From NCBI RefSeq assembly GCF_000765235.1, contig NZ_JPJG01000034.1, forward strand, positions 16,200 through 80,199: a DNA stretch of 64,000 nt, given 5' to 3'. Made by a program: the position numbers and the translations under genes. A model generated the notes under the pieces. The model ran no database searches. It saw only the letters and a list, made by a program, of their open reading frames with translations, and was not told the origin of the DNA. The DNA is from Oscillibacter sp. ER4 (GTDB lineage Bacteria; Bacillota; Clostridia; Oscillospirales; Oscillospiraceae). Of this stretch, positions 1 to 8,238 are shown piece by piece; position 1 is the first letter of the stretch, and each line of letters opens with the position of its first letter.

Positions 1-1
1 G

Positions 2-142
2 GCACTGCCCTACTGCAACATCGTCTGCCTGACGGGGGCAGATCTTCTTGAGGCGCTGCCCGGTTATTTAGAGGTGCTCTACAATGCGTCTCCCGCCGCT
101 GTCGGCGGCGAGATGCCGGATAACAGCTTCTATTTCGCATAA
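2..142 (+). CDS. ABC transporter substrate-binding protein, C-terminal end (partial)
   Basis: Only the last 46 codons lie in the window, read in frame from base 2 to a TAA at 140-142. The residues resemble the C-terminal tail of a NitT/TauT-type periplasmic/lipoprotein solute-binding protein, with a final stretch like 'NASPAAVGGEMPDNSFYFA'. The assignment rests mainly on context: a permease starts 53 bases downstream and an ATPase overlaps the permease, the usual order of such importers. The substrate cannot be told from this fragment. The 5' part lies outside the window. Confidence 0.6.
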   Translation, partial: ALPYCNIVCLTGADLLEALPGYLEVLYNASPAAVGGEMPDNSFYFA

Positions 143-195
143 ATTCTTTGCGGCGGCGGGCGCTGTCCCGCCGCCGTATTTCAAGGAAAGGAGAG

Positions 196-966
196 ATGAT
201 CATGCGCGGAAAAAAGCAGAACGTGCGTCTCTGGGCAGTCGCTTTCTGGCTGATCGTCTGGCAGCTTGCCGCGGTGGCACTGCACGCGGCATACCCGCAC
301 GGCGCGCTGCTGCTCCCCTCTCCCGTATCCTCGCTCGCGCGGCTCTGGACGCTTGCGAGCACGGCAGTATTCTGGCGCGCCATCGGCACGTCGAGCATGC
401 ACATCTTGGGCGGCTTTTTGCTTTCCTGCGCGCTGGCAGTTGTACTGGCGGCGCTTTCCGCGCGGTTTTCGCGCGTCGAAGAGCTGCTTGCACCGCTCGT
501 GGCGGCAGTCAAGACCGTGCCGGTGGCGTCGTTCATCATTCTGGCGCTTATCTGGCTCTCCAGCCGAACGCTGCCGCTGTTCATCGCGGCGCTGATGGTC
601 TTCCCGCCCGTGTACTTAAATGTGCTTGAGGGCATCCGGCGCACGGACGCCTCTCTTCTGGAGATGGCGCGCGTGTTCCGCGTGCCGTTTTCGCGCACGC
701 TGCGGGGCGTGTATCTGCCGCAGGTGCTTCCCTACTTCCGCTCTGCCGTCAGTGCGGCGCTGGGCCTTTGCTGGAAGGCCGGCACTGCGGCGGAGGTCAT
801 CGCCCTCTCCAGCGGCTCGATCGGTGAGAAGCTCTACAACGCGAAGATATACTTCCAGACCGCCGACCTCTTCGCCTGGACGGCGGCGATCGTGCTGATC
901 TCGGCGGCGTTTGAAAAGCTGTTTCTTCTCCTCGTGGACAAGATCGCAGAAAGGATGGGCGCATGA
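196..966 (+). CDS. ABC transporter permease (NitT/TauT/SsuC-like)
   Basis: Membrane component of an importer, 256 residues with about six hydrophobic segments. An EAA-type cytoplasmic loop that docks the ATPase is visible near residues 155-190, where 'LLEMARVFRVPFSRTLRG' is followed by 'VYLPQ'. An upstream GTG would add 16 residues, but the purine-rich site AAGGAAAGGAG sits directly before the ATG at 196, so I start there. The stop codon overlaps the start of the ATPase gene (ATGATG), which points to coupled translation. It forms an importer operon with the preceding binding protein and the following ATPase. Substrate unknown; sulfonate, nitrate and thiamine-precursor importers share this architecture. 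Confidence 0.9.
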   Translation: MIMRGKKQNVRLWAVAFWLIVWQLAAVALHAAYPHGALLLPSPVSSLARLWTLASTAVFWRAIGTSSMHILGGFLLSCALAVVLAALSARFSRVEELLAPLVAAVKTVPVASFIILALIWLSSRTLPLFIAALMVFPPVYLNVLEGIRRTDASLLEMARVFRVPFSRTLRGVYLPQVLPYFRSAVSAALGLCWKAGTAAEVIALSSGSIGEKLYNAKIYFQTADLFAWTAAIVLISAAFEKLFLLLVDKIAERMGA

Positions 967-1529
967 TGGAGCTTCGAGTCGAACACCTTTGCAAGCGCTA
1001 CGGCGAGAATGCCGTGCTTGACGACATTTCCTTTACCGCGCGCATCGGCGTGACGCGCCTGCTCGGTCCCTCCGGCATCGGCAAGACGACGCTGCTGCGC
1101 GTGCTGCTCGGGCTGGAAACGCCGGACAGCGGTACGGTCAACGGCGATAAATTTCGCTGGACGGCGGTCTTTCAGGAAAACCGCCTGCTCGAAGGGCTGG
1201 ACGCAGAGGGAAATCTTCGCTTCGTCCTCGGCGCGAATTACAACGCCGCGGCGGCGCAGGCGCTCCTGGAAGAACTGGGACTTGGCGACGTGGGGAAAAA
1301 GAAGGTACGCGATTATTCCGGCGGCATGCAGCGCCGGCTGGCACTCGCTCGAGCGCTGCTCGCGCCGTCCGACGCGCTCGCGCTCGACGAGCCGTTCACC
1401 GGCCTCGACGCGGAAAACCGCGAGGCCGCGATGCGCGCCATCCTGCGCGCGGCAGAGACGAAAATCGTGATCCTCTCCACACATGAGGAATTACCCATCC
1501 CCGTCCTCTGCCAGATCATCGAATTGTAA
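963..1529 (+). CDS. ABC transporter ATP-binding protein (short form)
   Basis: Nucleotide-binding subunit of the importer, 188 residues. Walker A is GPSGIGKTT at about residues 38-46. The Q-loop is FQENRL, the signature is YSGGMQRR at about 119-126, and Walker B is ALALDEPF. The H-loop His is in 'LSTHEE'. All catalytic elements are present, but the protein is 40-60 residues shorter than typical 230-250 residue relatives. It ends soon after the H-loop and has a trimmed segment before the Q-loop. The start overlaps the permease stop by 4 bases. A strong terminator follows within 5 bases, so this is the last gene of the operon. Confidence 0.92.
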   Translation: MMELRVEHLCKRYGENAVLDDISFTARIGVTRLLGPSGIGKTTLLRVLLGLETPDSGTVNGDKFRWTAVFQENRLLEGLDAEGNLRFVLGANYNAAAAQALLEELGLGDVGKKKVRDYSGGMQRRLALARALLAPSDALALDEPFTGLDAENREAAMRAILRAAETKIVILSTHEELPIPVLCQIIEL

Positions 1530-1532
1530 AAA

Positions 1533-1567
1533 GGAAGCGCAAGCAAAATGCTTGCGCTTCCTTTTTT
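1533..1567 (+). terminator. intrinsic terminator, shared between convergent genes
   Basis: A 12-bp perfect stem (GGAAGCGCAAGC with its complement) around an AAAAT loop, followed by six T on the plus strand and preceded by an A run. It therefore works for the ABC importer operon and could also serve the convergent lipoprotein gene. Confidence 0.9.
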
Positions 1568-1574
1568 GATGAAG

Positions 1575-2411
1575 TTACGCGCAGATGGCCTCGTCATAGA
1601 CGGTGCTCGCGCCGCTGTGGGCGGCGACGAACTTATCGCGGAACGTATTGACCAAGCTCTCGTTGCCGTAGACGGACACGACGTACTGCCCCGACGTGAG
1701 GATCACGAGCCTTTCGGGGAAGCCGCACATCCACTGCTTGCCCTGCACGGCGCTGCGGATGTCGGCGGCGACGGTCGAAACGTTGCCCGCGTCACTGACG
1801 TGGAACGCGCCGCAGGTAAAGGTGTTGAGGTTCATCATGTGCACGAGCGATGCCGCGCCGTCGATGAGCGACACGTCGGCGGACGGGAACGTCAGCTGAT
1901 AGGTCAGGTTGTCAGCGTTCGACACATCGAAGCTGCCGGGCGCGCTGTCGACGCTGTGCTCTGCGTCTCCGCCCGCGGCGGGAAATTTGTCATCCTCGCT
2001 GTACGTGCTCCAGACAGACGTGAGCAGTGAGAGCGCGCCGGTGTCCTGCGCCGCAGGTGTTTCCGACGGTGTTTCCGCGGGCTTGGAGGGCTCGGCAGGT
2101 TTAGCAGGTTCGGACGGCTTGCTTGCGGGCGTCTCGTCCTTCTTGCTGTTGGACTTGGTCGGTTCCGCGGGCTTTTGTGCCTCGTCAGTTTTTTCGCCCT
2201 TGTTTGCGTCGGGTTCGATCTCTGTAGCGTCGGACGCATTGTCTTTGTCCGCGTCATCCGCGGAAGGCTCGTCCTGCTTGTCGTCGACGGGCGTCTCCGC
2301 CTGTGTGGGATCGTCCTCTTCCGGCGTCTTGTCGTCCGCCTTGCTGCCGCAGGCAGCGAGCGAAAGCGTCATAGCGAGCGTCAGAAGAAGGCAAAGCAGC
2401 TTTTTCATCAA
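1575..2411 (-). CDS. lipoprotein with acidic/proline-rich linker, function unknown
   Basis: A 278-residue secreted protein. A lipoprotein signal peptide covers residues 1-21 (MMKKLL, hydrophobic core, lipobox LAAC with Cys21). Residues 22 to about 130 are low complexity, rich in D, E, K, P, S and T, probably an extended spacer through the cell wall. The C-terminal 140 residues look folded, with a repeated 'LTFPSADVSL'-like beta pattern, and resemble no family I can name. A ribosome site (AGGAGAACTTT) precedes the ATG. It stands alone, convergent with the ABC operon and next to the repeat element, so neighbours give no clue to its role. Confidence 0.8.
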   Translation of the reverse strand: MMKKLLCLLLTLAMTLSLAACGSKADDKTPEEDDPTQAETPVDDKQDEPSADDADKDNASDATEIEPDANKGEKTDEAQKPAEPTKSNSKKDETPASKPSEPAKPAEPSKPAETPSETPAAQDTGALSLLTSVWSTYSEDDKFPAAGGDAEHSVDSAPGSFDVSNADNLTYQLTFPSADVSLIDGAASLVHMMNLNTFTCGAFHVSDAGNVSTVAADIRSAVQGKQWMCGFPERLVILTSGQYVVSVYGNESLVNTFRDKFVAAHSGASTVYDEAICA

Positions 2412-2508
2412 AGTTCTCCTTGCGATTTAGTATTTGTATACTGTATTGTAACAGAGATTTTTTAGAAAAGGAAGTCTTTTATTTTCTTCTTGCAAGAAGT
2501 GCAAAGGG

Positions 2509-3068
2509 TTTCCCTGCGCCGCGCAGGGGAGCGAGTCAAAGGGGGCGTTCTCTTTCGCGAAAGAGAACGCCCCCTTTGGACCCCCCAGAGAAAGGCATTT
2601 TTTCATTGCAAGCAAGCAGCTCGAAGAGGCGCGATGCTTGCCGATGATACTTCCTGCGCGCGGCGTTGCCGCGTTAGCATTGCTATACGATTTGGTTTGC
2701 TCCTACTATCCGCTGCCGCTCTGCCCATCTTGTAGAAGTACACCTAATCATCGTCTATCGAGGTACTCATCAATGCGGCGAGCGCAGCAATGCCGTATTC
2801 GGCAGGAAGTCTGCCGCCGGACAAACGTCACTCGCGCCTCACGATAGTAAGGTGCGGTTGAGAGCGGTAACGACTCGCAGGGATTCATGGCGAAGCCATG
2901 TACACCGCACCCGATTGCGCAGCGCGAGCAGCTCTTCGAGCTGCTCTCTTGCAATGGCGGGGTCAAGGGGCAGAGCCCCTTGCGTTCTCTTTGGGGGTCC
3001 AAGGGGGCCATTCTCTCACGTGAGAGAATGGCCCCCTTATCTGCGTCCCCCTGCACGGTGCAGGGAAA
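2509..3068. repeat. hairpin-rich inverted-repeat element, non-coding (MITE-like)
   Basis: This fills the 663-base gap between the lipoprotein and Rrf2 genes. The ends are inverted copies: both outer edges read TTTCCCTGC-N3-GCAGGGG inward, followed by AAGGGGGC and a long palindrome. The left palindrome is perfect over 42 bases (2537-2578) and the right one over 38 bases (3001-3038). Further inward both arms share TTGGACCCCC and a GCAGCTCGAAGAG block. The two palindromes differ in sequence but each remains self-complementary. No convincing open reading frame lies inside, and no direct repeats were checked. It may be a non-autonomous mobile element or a structured-RNA repeat. Confidence 0.75.
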
Positions 3069-3074
3069 TTGTAA

Positions 3075-3503
3075 TTATATTACATAATCATAATCCCCAT
3101 CTTCGCGCAGCAGATCCGCGAGAGTGTACTGATCAAGATATTTATTGATGACATCGTTCAGTCCCGCCCAGAGCGAGAGTGTGCGGCACTCCCCTGCGCG
3201 GTCGCAGGGCGAGCTGCCGGCTTCGAGGCACGCGACGGGGGCGAGCGAGCCCTCCATCAGCCGCAGGATCTGGCCGGTCGTGAACTGATCCGGGCTCTTG
3301 CACAGGCGGTAGCCGCCGCCCTTGCCGCGCATGCCCTCGACCACGCCGCCCTTGACGAGCGATTTGACGATGCTCTCTAAATATTTTTCTGAAATGTCCT
3401 GCCGCTTGGCGATCTCCTTAAGCGGGATGTACCCGTCGGTTTGGTGCTCGGCCATGTCGATGAGCACGCGCAGCGCGTAGCGGCCCTTGGTTGAAATCAT
3501 CAT
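3075..3503 (-). CDS. Rrf2/IscR-family transcriptional regulator (CymR-like context)
   Basis: A 142-residue winged-helix repressor of the Rrf2 family. The N-terminus 'MMISTKGRYALRVLIDMA' is the family signature, and the recognition region holds 'EIAKRQDISEKYLESIV'. Three cysteines at residues 92, 100 and 106 sit where IscR proteins bind an Fe-S cluster, with slightly different spacing. Bacillus CymR lacks this triad. The longer open frame begins 35 codons upstream, but the family start and an AGAAAGG site favour 3503. The gene is divergent from cysK, so control of cysteine synthesis is the likely job. Whether it senses Fe-S status or the CysK complex cannot be told from sequence. Confidence 0.9.
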   Translation of the reverse strand: MMISTKGRYALRVLIDMAEHQTDGYIPLKEIAKRQDISEKYLESIVKSLVKGGVVEGMRGKGGGYRLCKSPDQFTTGQILRLMEGSLAPVACLEAGSSPCDRAGECRTLSLWAGLNDVINKYLDQYTLADLLREDGDYDYVI

Positions 3504-3579
3504 AGTATGTTCACGCCTTTCTAAGCACATCCGTTGAAAGGCATTCGGGAGTCGGCCTTCTTCAACTTTTGATATTCCT

Positions 3580-3608
3580 ATTATATTACATGGTTTATGG
3601 GAATTCAA
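3580..3608 (-). promoter_or_regulatory. sigma-A promoter of the Rrf2 gene
   Basis: On the minus strand, -35 TTGAAT (3608-3603) and -10 TATAAT (3585-3580) are separated by exactly 17 bases, 77 bases upstream of the chosen start. Confidence 0.8.
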
Positions 3609-3630
3609 TAGATTTTTTTGAAATTTCCTC

Positions 3631-3659
3631 TTGACAAATCCAAACGCACATCGTATAAT
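3631..3659 (+). promoter_or_regulatory. sigma-A promoter of cysK
   Basis: Perfect consensus: TTGACA at 3631-3636, a 17-base spacer, TATAAT at 3654-3659. The gap 3504-3820 holds this promoter, the divergent Rrf2 promoter, the possible operator and the possible leader peptide. Confidence 0.9.
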
Positions 3660-3664
3660 CCCTA

Positions 3665-3690
3665 CATACCTACTCGAAAGGTTGGTAATA
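3665..3690. promoter_or_regulatory. possible Rrf2-type operator downstream of the cysK promoter
   Basis: Imperfect dyad: TACCTAC is mirrored by GTTGGTAAT around CGAAAG. It spans roughly +1 to +25 of the predicted cysK transcript. Rrf2 proteins bind similar interrupted dyads, and the regulator gene is adjacent. The match is weak and unverified. Confidence 0.35.
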
Positions 3691-3693
3691 AAC

Positions 3694-3741
3694 GTGAATT
3701 CATTCCTTCACCCGTTCCGATGTCGCCGCGGCAGAACATAA
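3694..3741 (+). CDS. possible short leader peptide upstream of cysK
   Basis: A 15-codon frame starts with GTG at 3694 and ends with TAA at 3739-3741, entirely within the cysK 5' leader. The peptide ends in RCRRGRT, with one Cys codon (TGT) followed by clustered Arg codons. An AAAGG motif lies 12 bases upstream, longer than ideal. No clear terminator hairpin follows before cysK, so classic attenuation is not evident. It could be a chance frame. Confidence 0.3.
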   Translation: MNSFLHPFRCRRGRT

Positions 3742-3820
3742 GATGCAAGCGATCACCGAAACCTATAAAACAAACAATAAAATTTTGATATAGAACGTAC
3801 ATCGTTCAGGAGGAAACATT

Positions 3821-4753
3821 ATGAACAAGATTTACACTTCTGCGGACCAGCTGATCGGCAAGACCCCGCTTCTCGAACTGTCCCACATCGAAAAGGCTGA
3901 AAAGCTCGAGGCTAAGCTCCTCGCCAAGCTCGAATACTTCAACCCCGCAGGCTCCGTCAAGGATCGTATCGCCAAGGCCATTCTTGATGACGCTGAGGCA
4001 AGCGGCAAGCTGAAGCCCGACTCCGTCATCATCGAGCCGACCTCCGGCAACACCGGTATCGGTCTTGCATCCGTGGCCGCCGCACGCGGCTATCGCATCA
4101 TCATCGTCATGCCCGAGACCATGAGCGTCGAGCGCCGCCAGCTGATGAAGGCCTACGGCGCAGAGCTCGTTCTCTCCGACGGCGCAAAGGGCATGAAGGG
4201 TGCCATCGCCAAGGCTGAAGAGATCGCCGCGCAGACTCCGGGAAGCTTCATCCCCGGCCAGTTCGTCAACCCCGCGAACCCCAAGGCGCACTATGAGACC
4301 ACCGGTCCCGAGATCTGGGAGGACACCGACGGGCAGGTCGACATCTTTGTCGCCGGCGTCGGCACCGGCGGCACGCTGACCGGCACGGGCAAGTTCCTCA
4401 AGGAGCAGAACCCCAACGTCAAGGTCGTCGCCGTCGAGCCCGCCTCATCCCCCGTTCTGAGCAAGGGTGTTGCGGGCGCGCACAAGATCCAGGGCATCGG
4501 CGCAGGCTTTGTCCCCGAGGTTCTGGATACCAAGATCTATGACGAGATCATCACCGTCGAAAATGACGACGCCTTTGCCACCGGCAAGCTTGTCGGCCAC
4601 AGCGAGGGCGTGCTGGTCGGTATCTCCTCCGGCGCTGCCGTTTGGGCCGGTATCCAGCTCGCCAAGCGTCCCGAGAACAAGGGCAAGACCATCGTGGTCC
4701 TGCTGCCCGACACCGGTGACCGTTACCTCTCCACCCCCCTGTTTCAGGATTGA
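3821..4753 (+). CDS. cysK: cysteine synthase A (O-acetylserine sulfhydrylase)
   Basis: A cytosolic PLP enzyme that makes L-cysteine from O-acetylserine and sulfide. It has 310 residues, the usual length. The PLP-binding Lys47 lies in NPAGSVKDR, the substrate-binding loop TSGNTG is at residues 74-79, and the phosphate-binding glycine loop is GTGGTLTG. The C-terminal '[13 protein letters not shown]' is typical. A strong ribosome site (AGGAGGAAAC) precedes the ATG. The gene is monocistronic, between its own promoter and a terminator, and divergent from an Rrf2 regulator that probably controls it. Confidence 0.98.
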   Translation: MNKIYTSADQLIGKTPLLELSHIEKAEKLEAKLLAKLEYFNPAGSVKDRIAKAILDDAEASGKLKPDSVIIEPTSGNTGIGLASVAAARGYRIIIVMPETMSVERRQLMKAYGAELVLSDGAKGMKGAIAKAEEIAAQTPGSFIPGQFVNPANPKAHYETTGPEIWEDTDGQVDIFVAGVGTGGTLTGTGKFLKEQNPNVKVVAVEPASSPVLSKGVAGAHKIQGIGAGFVPEVLDTKIYDEIITVENDDAFATGKLVGHSEGVLVGISSGAAVWAGIQLAKRPENKGKTIVVLLPDTGDRYLSTPLFQD

Positions 4754-4786
4754 TATTTGATCCCTCTCTCATCTCTCTAAATGGCG

Positions 4787-4817
4787 AAGGCCCGCTTCCG
4801 AAAGGAAGCGGGCCTTT
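4787..4817 (+). terminator. intrinsic terminator after cysK
   Basis: Stem AAGGCCCGCTTCC with its complement around a GAAA tetraloop, then a short T run. The A-rich flank may let it work for the convergent rsgA operon too. Confidence 0.8.
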
Positions 4818-4834
4818 GTCCATTTTATTTTCGG

Positions 4835-5731
4835 TTAGCGTCGTTTTTGACTGCCCGCGTTCCATTCGCGCAGGTCCTTGAGCTCGTCGTAGAGTCGGCA
4901 GTAGCTTTCATGCCGCCCTCTGACGATCCTGCCATCTTTTACGGCCTGACGCACCGAGCAGCCCTTTTCCTTTGTGTGGCTGCACCCGACGAATTGGCAG
5001 TTGCCAAGGTAGGGCGAAAAGTCCAAAAAGCACTCGGGTAGCTTTTCTTTGAGCTCCAAATTGAGCCCCGTCGTCTCGAACGAGGAAAAGCCCGGCGTGT
5101 CGATGATCTCCGCGCCGCAGGGTAGCTCGTAGAGCTCAACATGGCGCGTCGTGTGCCGTCCGCGGCCGAGCGCCTGACTCACCTCGCCCGTCTTGAGCGA
5201 CATGCTGGGGTCGAGCGCATTCAGAATGCTCGACTTGCCAACGCCGGAGTTGCCTGTGACGGCGGAGAGCCGCCCGACGAGCTGGGCGCGTAGCGCCTCG
5301 ATGCCCTCGCCCGTCTCCGCGCTGACGCTGACGGTGCGAAAGCCCGCGTTTTCATAGTATTCCCGAAGCGCGTCCGCGGGGTCTAAGTCGCACTTGTTGA
5401 TGCAGATGAGCACGTCGCAGCACTTGAGCGCGGCGATGGCCGTCATGCGGTCGACCAAATATGGATCGGTCTTCGGGATCGCCTGTGAGCAGACGATGAC
5501 CATCTGGTCGATGTTGGCGACGCTCGGGCGGTCAAAGCTGTTTCGGCGCGGCAGAATTTCGTCGATGCGGCCTTCGCCGCCCGGTACCTCGCAGAATTCG
5601 ACGTCGTCGCCCACGAGCGGCGAAATGCCCTCCCTGCGGAATTTGCCGCGCGCCTTGCAGGTGTAGAGCTGTCCGTCCGCGCATTTGACATAGTAGAAGC
5701 CGCTCAGTGCGCGCTGTATTCTTCCTCTCAC
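4835..5731 (-). CDS. rsgA: ribosome small-subunit-dependent GTPase A
   Basis: A circularly permuted GTPase that helps late maturation of the 30S subunit, 298 residues. The N-terminal OB fold is followed by motifs in permuted order: G4 NKCD at 112-115, G1 GNSGVGKSS at 160-168 and G3 DTPGF at 211-215. The C-terminal zinc knuckle uses C245, C250, H252 and C258. It is the last gene of the long priA-type operon and overlaps the end of the kinase gene by 4 bases. The same prkC-rsgA order occurs in Bacillus. Confidence 0.97.
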   Translation of the reverse strand: MRGRIQRALSGFYYVKCADGQLYTCKARGKFRREGISPLVGDDVEFCEVPGGEGRIDEILPRRNSFDRPSVANIDQMVIVCSQAIPKTDPYLVDRMTAIAALKCCDVLICINKCDLDPADALREYYENAGFRTVSVSAETGEGIEALRAQLVGRLSAVTGNSGVGKSSILNALDPSMSLKTGEVSQALGRGRHTTRHVELYELPCGAEIIDTPGFSSFETTGLNLELKEKLPECFLDFSPYLGNCQFVGCSHTKEKGCSVRQAVKDGRIVRGRHESYCRLYDELKDLREWNAGSQKRR

Positions 5732-7491
5732 GGCTGCGGTTCCCCTCCGGAGGTCGTGGCGTCATCGCCGTAGTCCGGCATGGCAGGGCCTTCGCTGATA
5801 ACGAAGTTGATGGTCGTGCCCGCGTCCACCTGCGTTTCGGCGCTGATGCTCTGCTCGATGACCGTGCCGTAGGGCTCGTCGGATGCGCGCTGCGTCACCT
5901 CGCCGACGACAAGGCCGGTCTGTGTGACCTGCTGGCGGACGATCTCAATGTCGATGCCGATGAAAGAGAGCACTGTCACAGGCTTGGGCTGCTCGCCCTT
6001 GCTGACGACGAGCGTGACGCTGTCGCCCTCCTGTAGCGTTTCACCAAACTCGGGGATCGTGCGGATGACATAGCCCTTCGTGATGCTGCTGTATTCCTCG
6101 ACCGGGTCGTTGACGACAAGGTTCAGGTCAAGGTTGGTGAGCTGGAGCGTTGCGTCGCGGTACTCCTTGTTGACGAGATTCGGCATTTTCTCCGTCTTGG
6201 CGCCGGAGCTGACGAAAACCGAGATGACGCGGTTGCCCTTTACGGTCTTGCCGCGCTCGGGCGACTGCTCGATAATCTGACCCGCCGCGTATTCGCTGCT
6301 CGCGCGCTGGCCGATCTGTTCGATCGTGAAGATGCCCTTCACGTTTTCGTCCTCGTTCGCCTCGTCGATGGTCATGCCGATGAGATACGGCACCACATAC
6401 TCCGTCGGCGTCTGCTCGCCGCCGAGAAGATCGCTGAAGATCGCGTGCCAGAGCAGCACGATGAGTGCCACCGCGGCCACCGCCGCGCCGATGATCGTGA
6501 GCAGCTTGCGCGTGCCCAGCTTGTGCGGGGATGCCTCTTCTTCCTCCTCGTCGTCCGCCTCCTGCACCTTCTGTGCCTTAGAGACGGTGTGCACGGCGGG
6601 GATATACTGCGTGGGCTCATCCACGGTCTCTCGGTGCAGGTCTTCGATCGTGAAGTCGAGGTCGACCTCGGGATTCTTGCGGAACTCCTCAAGGTCTGCG
6701 AGCATTTCATCCGCCGAGGCGTAGCGCTTCTCCAAATCGGAGGCCATCGCCTTCATGCAGATGAGCTCAAGCGCTTCGGGCACGTCGGGATTGATCTCGC
6801 GCGGCGAGAGCGGCACGGAGGAAAGGTGCTGGATGGCGACGGAAACGGCGTTGTCGCCCTCGAACGGGAGTCTCCCCGTCAGCATTTCGTAGAGCACGAC
6901 GCCCGCGGAGTAGATGTCCGAGCGCGCGTCCGTGCGGTCGCCCCTCGCCTGCTCGGGCGACATGTAGTGCACCGAGCCGAGCGCCTCCTGCGTGAGCGTG
7001 TTGGCGGAGTTGGCGAGGCAGGCGATGCCGAAGTCAGCGACCTTGACGCTGCCGTCGCGAAGCACCATGATGTTCTGCGGCTTGATGTCGCGGTGGATGA
7101 TGCCGCGCGAATGCGCGTGCGAGAGCGCCTTCATGATCTGCGTGATGAAGTGCAGCGCCTCACGCCAGTTGAGCTGGCCGCGCTTTTCCATATACTGCTT
7201 GAGCGTGATGCCGTCGATGAGCTCCATGACGATATACTCCGTCTCGCCGCGGCTGACGTCGTAGACTGAGACGATATTCGGGTGCGAGAGCATTGCGACA
7301 GCCTGCGACTCGTCGCGGAAGCGGCGGCGGAAGTCGGCGTCCTCGGCAAGGTCGCTCTTGAGCACCTTGACCGCCACGAGGCGGTTCAAGCGGTGGCACT
7401 TGGCCTTGTAGACAACGGCCATGCCGCCGCTGCCGATGACTTCGAGCAGCTCATAGCGGTTGTCGAGCATTTTTCCGATCATATTGTTCAT
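5728..7491 (-). CDS. prkC: Ser/Thr protein kinase with PASTA repeats
   Basis: A membrane-anchored eukaryotic-type kinase that senses peptidoglycan fragments, 587 residues. The kinase domain spans about 10-275, with the glycine loop at 20-25, ATP-binding Lys42, catalytic HRDIKPQN from 133, DFG at 153-155 and an activation loop rich in Thr/Ser. An acidic linker (310-320) precedes one transmembrane helix at about 330-352. The outside part holds three PASTA repeats from about 365 to 575. A strong AGGAGGTGG site sets the start. It is preceded by the cognate PP2C phosphatase, as in most Firmicutes, where the pair controls growth, wall metabolism and spore germination. Confidence 0.97.
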   Translation of the reverse strand: MNNMIGKMLDNRYELLEVIGSGGMAVVYKAKCHRLNRLVAVKVLKSDLAEDADFRRRFRDESQAVAMLSHPNIVSVYDVSRGETEYIVMELIDGITLKQYMEKRGQLNWREALHFITQIMKALSHAHSRGIIHRDIKPQNIMVLRDGSVKVADFGIACLANSANTLTQEALGSVHYMSPEQARGDRTDARSDIYSAGVVLYEMLTGRLPFEGDNAVSVAIQHLSSVPLSPREINPDVPEALELICMKAMASDLEKRYASADEMLADLEEFRKNPEVDLDFTIEDLHRETVDEPTQYIPAVHTVSKAQKVQEADDEEEEEASPHKLGTRKLLTIIGAAVAAVALIVLLWHAIFSDLLGGEQTPTEYVVPYLIGMTIDEANEDENVKGIFTIEQIGQRASSEYAAGQIIEQSPERGKTVKGNRVISVFVSSGAKTEKMPNLVNKEYRDATLQLTNLDLNLVVNDPVEEYSSITKGYVIRTIPEFGETLQEGDSVTLVVSKGEQPKPVTVLSFIGIDIEIVRQQVTQTGLVVGEVTQRASDEPYGTVIEQSISAETQVDAGTTINFVISEGPAMPDYGDDATTSGGEPQP

Positions 7492-7506
7492 ACGGTGCCA
7501 CCTCCT

Positions 7507-8238
7507 TTACTCGTGTTCAATGAGCACAGCCGTCACGTTATCCGGCGCGCCCTGCGCCTTGGCGAGCGCAATGAGATCGTCAAGGCTTTCTTCCGCGCTC
7601 TTACCCGCGCACACGGCGCGGCAAATTTCGTCGTCCGTCGCGGTGACGACAAGGCCGTCCGTGCAGAGGAGAATTTTGTCCCCCTTGGTGAACGAGACCT
7701 CGAACGCGTCGCAGAGCGTGTTTTCGTCTGGGCCGAGCGCGCGGGTGATGAGGTTGCGGTTCGGGTGCGTGCGCGCCTCCTCGGCGGTGATGTTGCCGTT
7801 TTCCACGAGCGTCTGCACGACGCTGTGGTCGTGCGTGATGCGTGTAATCTCGCCGCCGCGGATCAAATACGCGCGGCTGTCGCCGATGTTGCAGACGATG
7901 GCGTACTTCTCCTCTGCCACTGCGCTGACGAGCGTGGTGCCCATGCCCTGATAGGCGGGGTCTTGCAGCGCGCGCTGATAGACCGCCGTGTTGGCCTTCG
8001 CCACACAGAACGACGCGAGCGCGCGCAGCTGCTCGGCGGTCATGTCCGCGCGGATGAGCGCGCGCATTTCCTTCATAAAGGTCTCCACCGCAACAGAGCT
8101 TGCGATCTGTCCGCCCTCGGCGCCACCCATGCCGTCGCACACGACGGCGATGAGCAGCTTTTCGCCCTGCTCGACGGCAAAGGTATCCTGATTTTCATGC
8201 CGCCGCAGACCGACGTCGGTTTTTCCGCAGGCTCTCAT
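7507..8238 (-). CDS. prpC: PP2C-family Ser/Thr protein phosphatase
   Basis: A 243-residue cytosolic metal-dependent phosphatase that reverses phosphorylation by the adjacent PASTA kinase. Metal-binding motifs are visible: 'RHENQD' (Asp18), 'CDGMGGAEGG' (Asp35), 'GDSRAYL' and 'LCTDGL', with a final Asp-Asn in 'GAPDNVT'. The length is typical for Stp/PrpC. Its start overlaps the end of rlmN by 4 bases and prkC follows 15 bases downstream, so the three are probably co-translated. Confidence 0.96.
   Translation of the reverse strand: MRACGKTDVGLRRHENQDTFAVEQGEKLLIAVVCDGMGGAEGGQIASSVAVETFMKEMRALIRADMTAEQLRALASFCVAKANTAVYQRALQDPAYQGMGTTLVSAVAEEKYAIVCNIGDSRAYLIRGGEITRITHDHSVVQTLVENGNITAEEARTHPNRNLITRALGPDENTLCDAFEVSFTKGDKILLCTDGLVVTATDDEICRAVCAGKSAEESLDDLIALAKAQGAPDNVTAVLIEHE

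Noticed and set aside
2412..3074. Small protein genes in the repeat element gap
   Set aside because: Frames there cross the palindromes in all phases, lack ribosome sites and change with strand symmetry.
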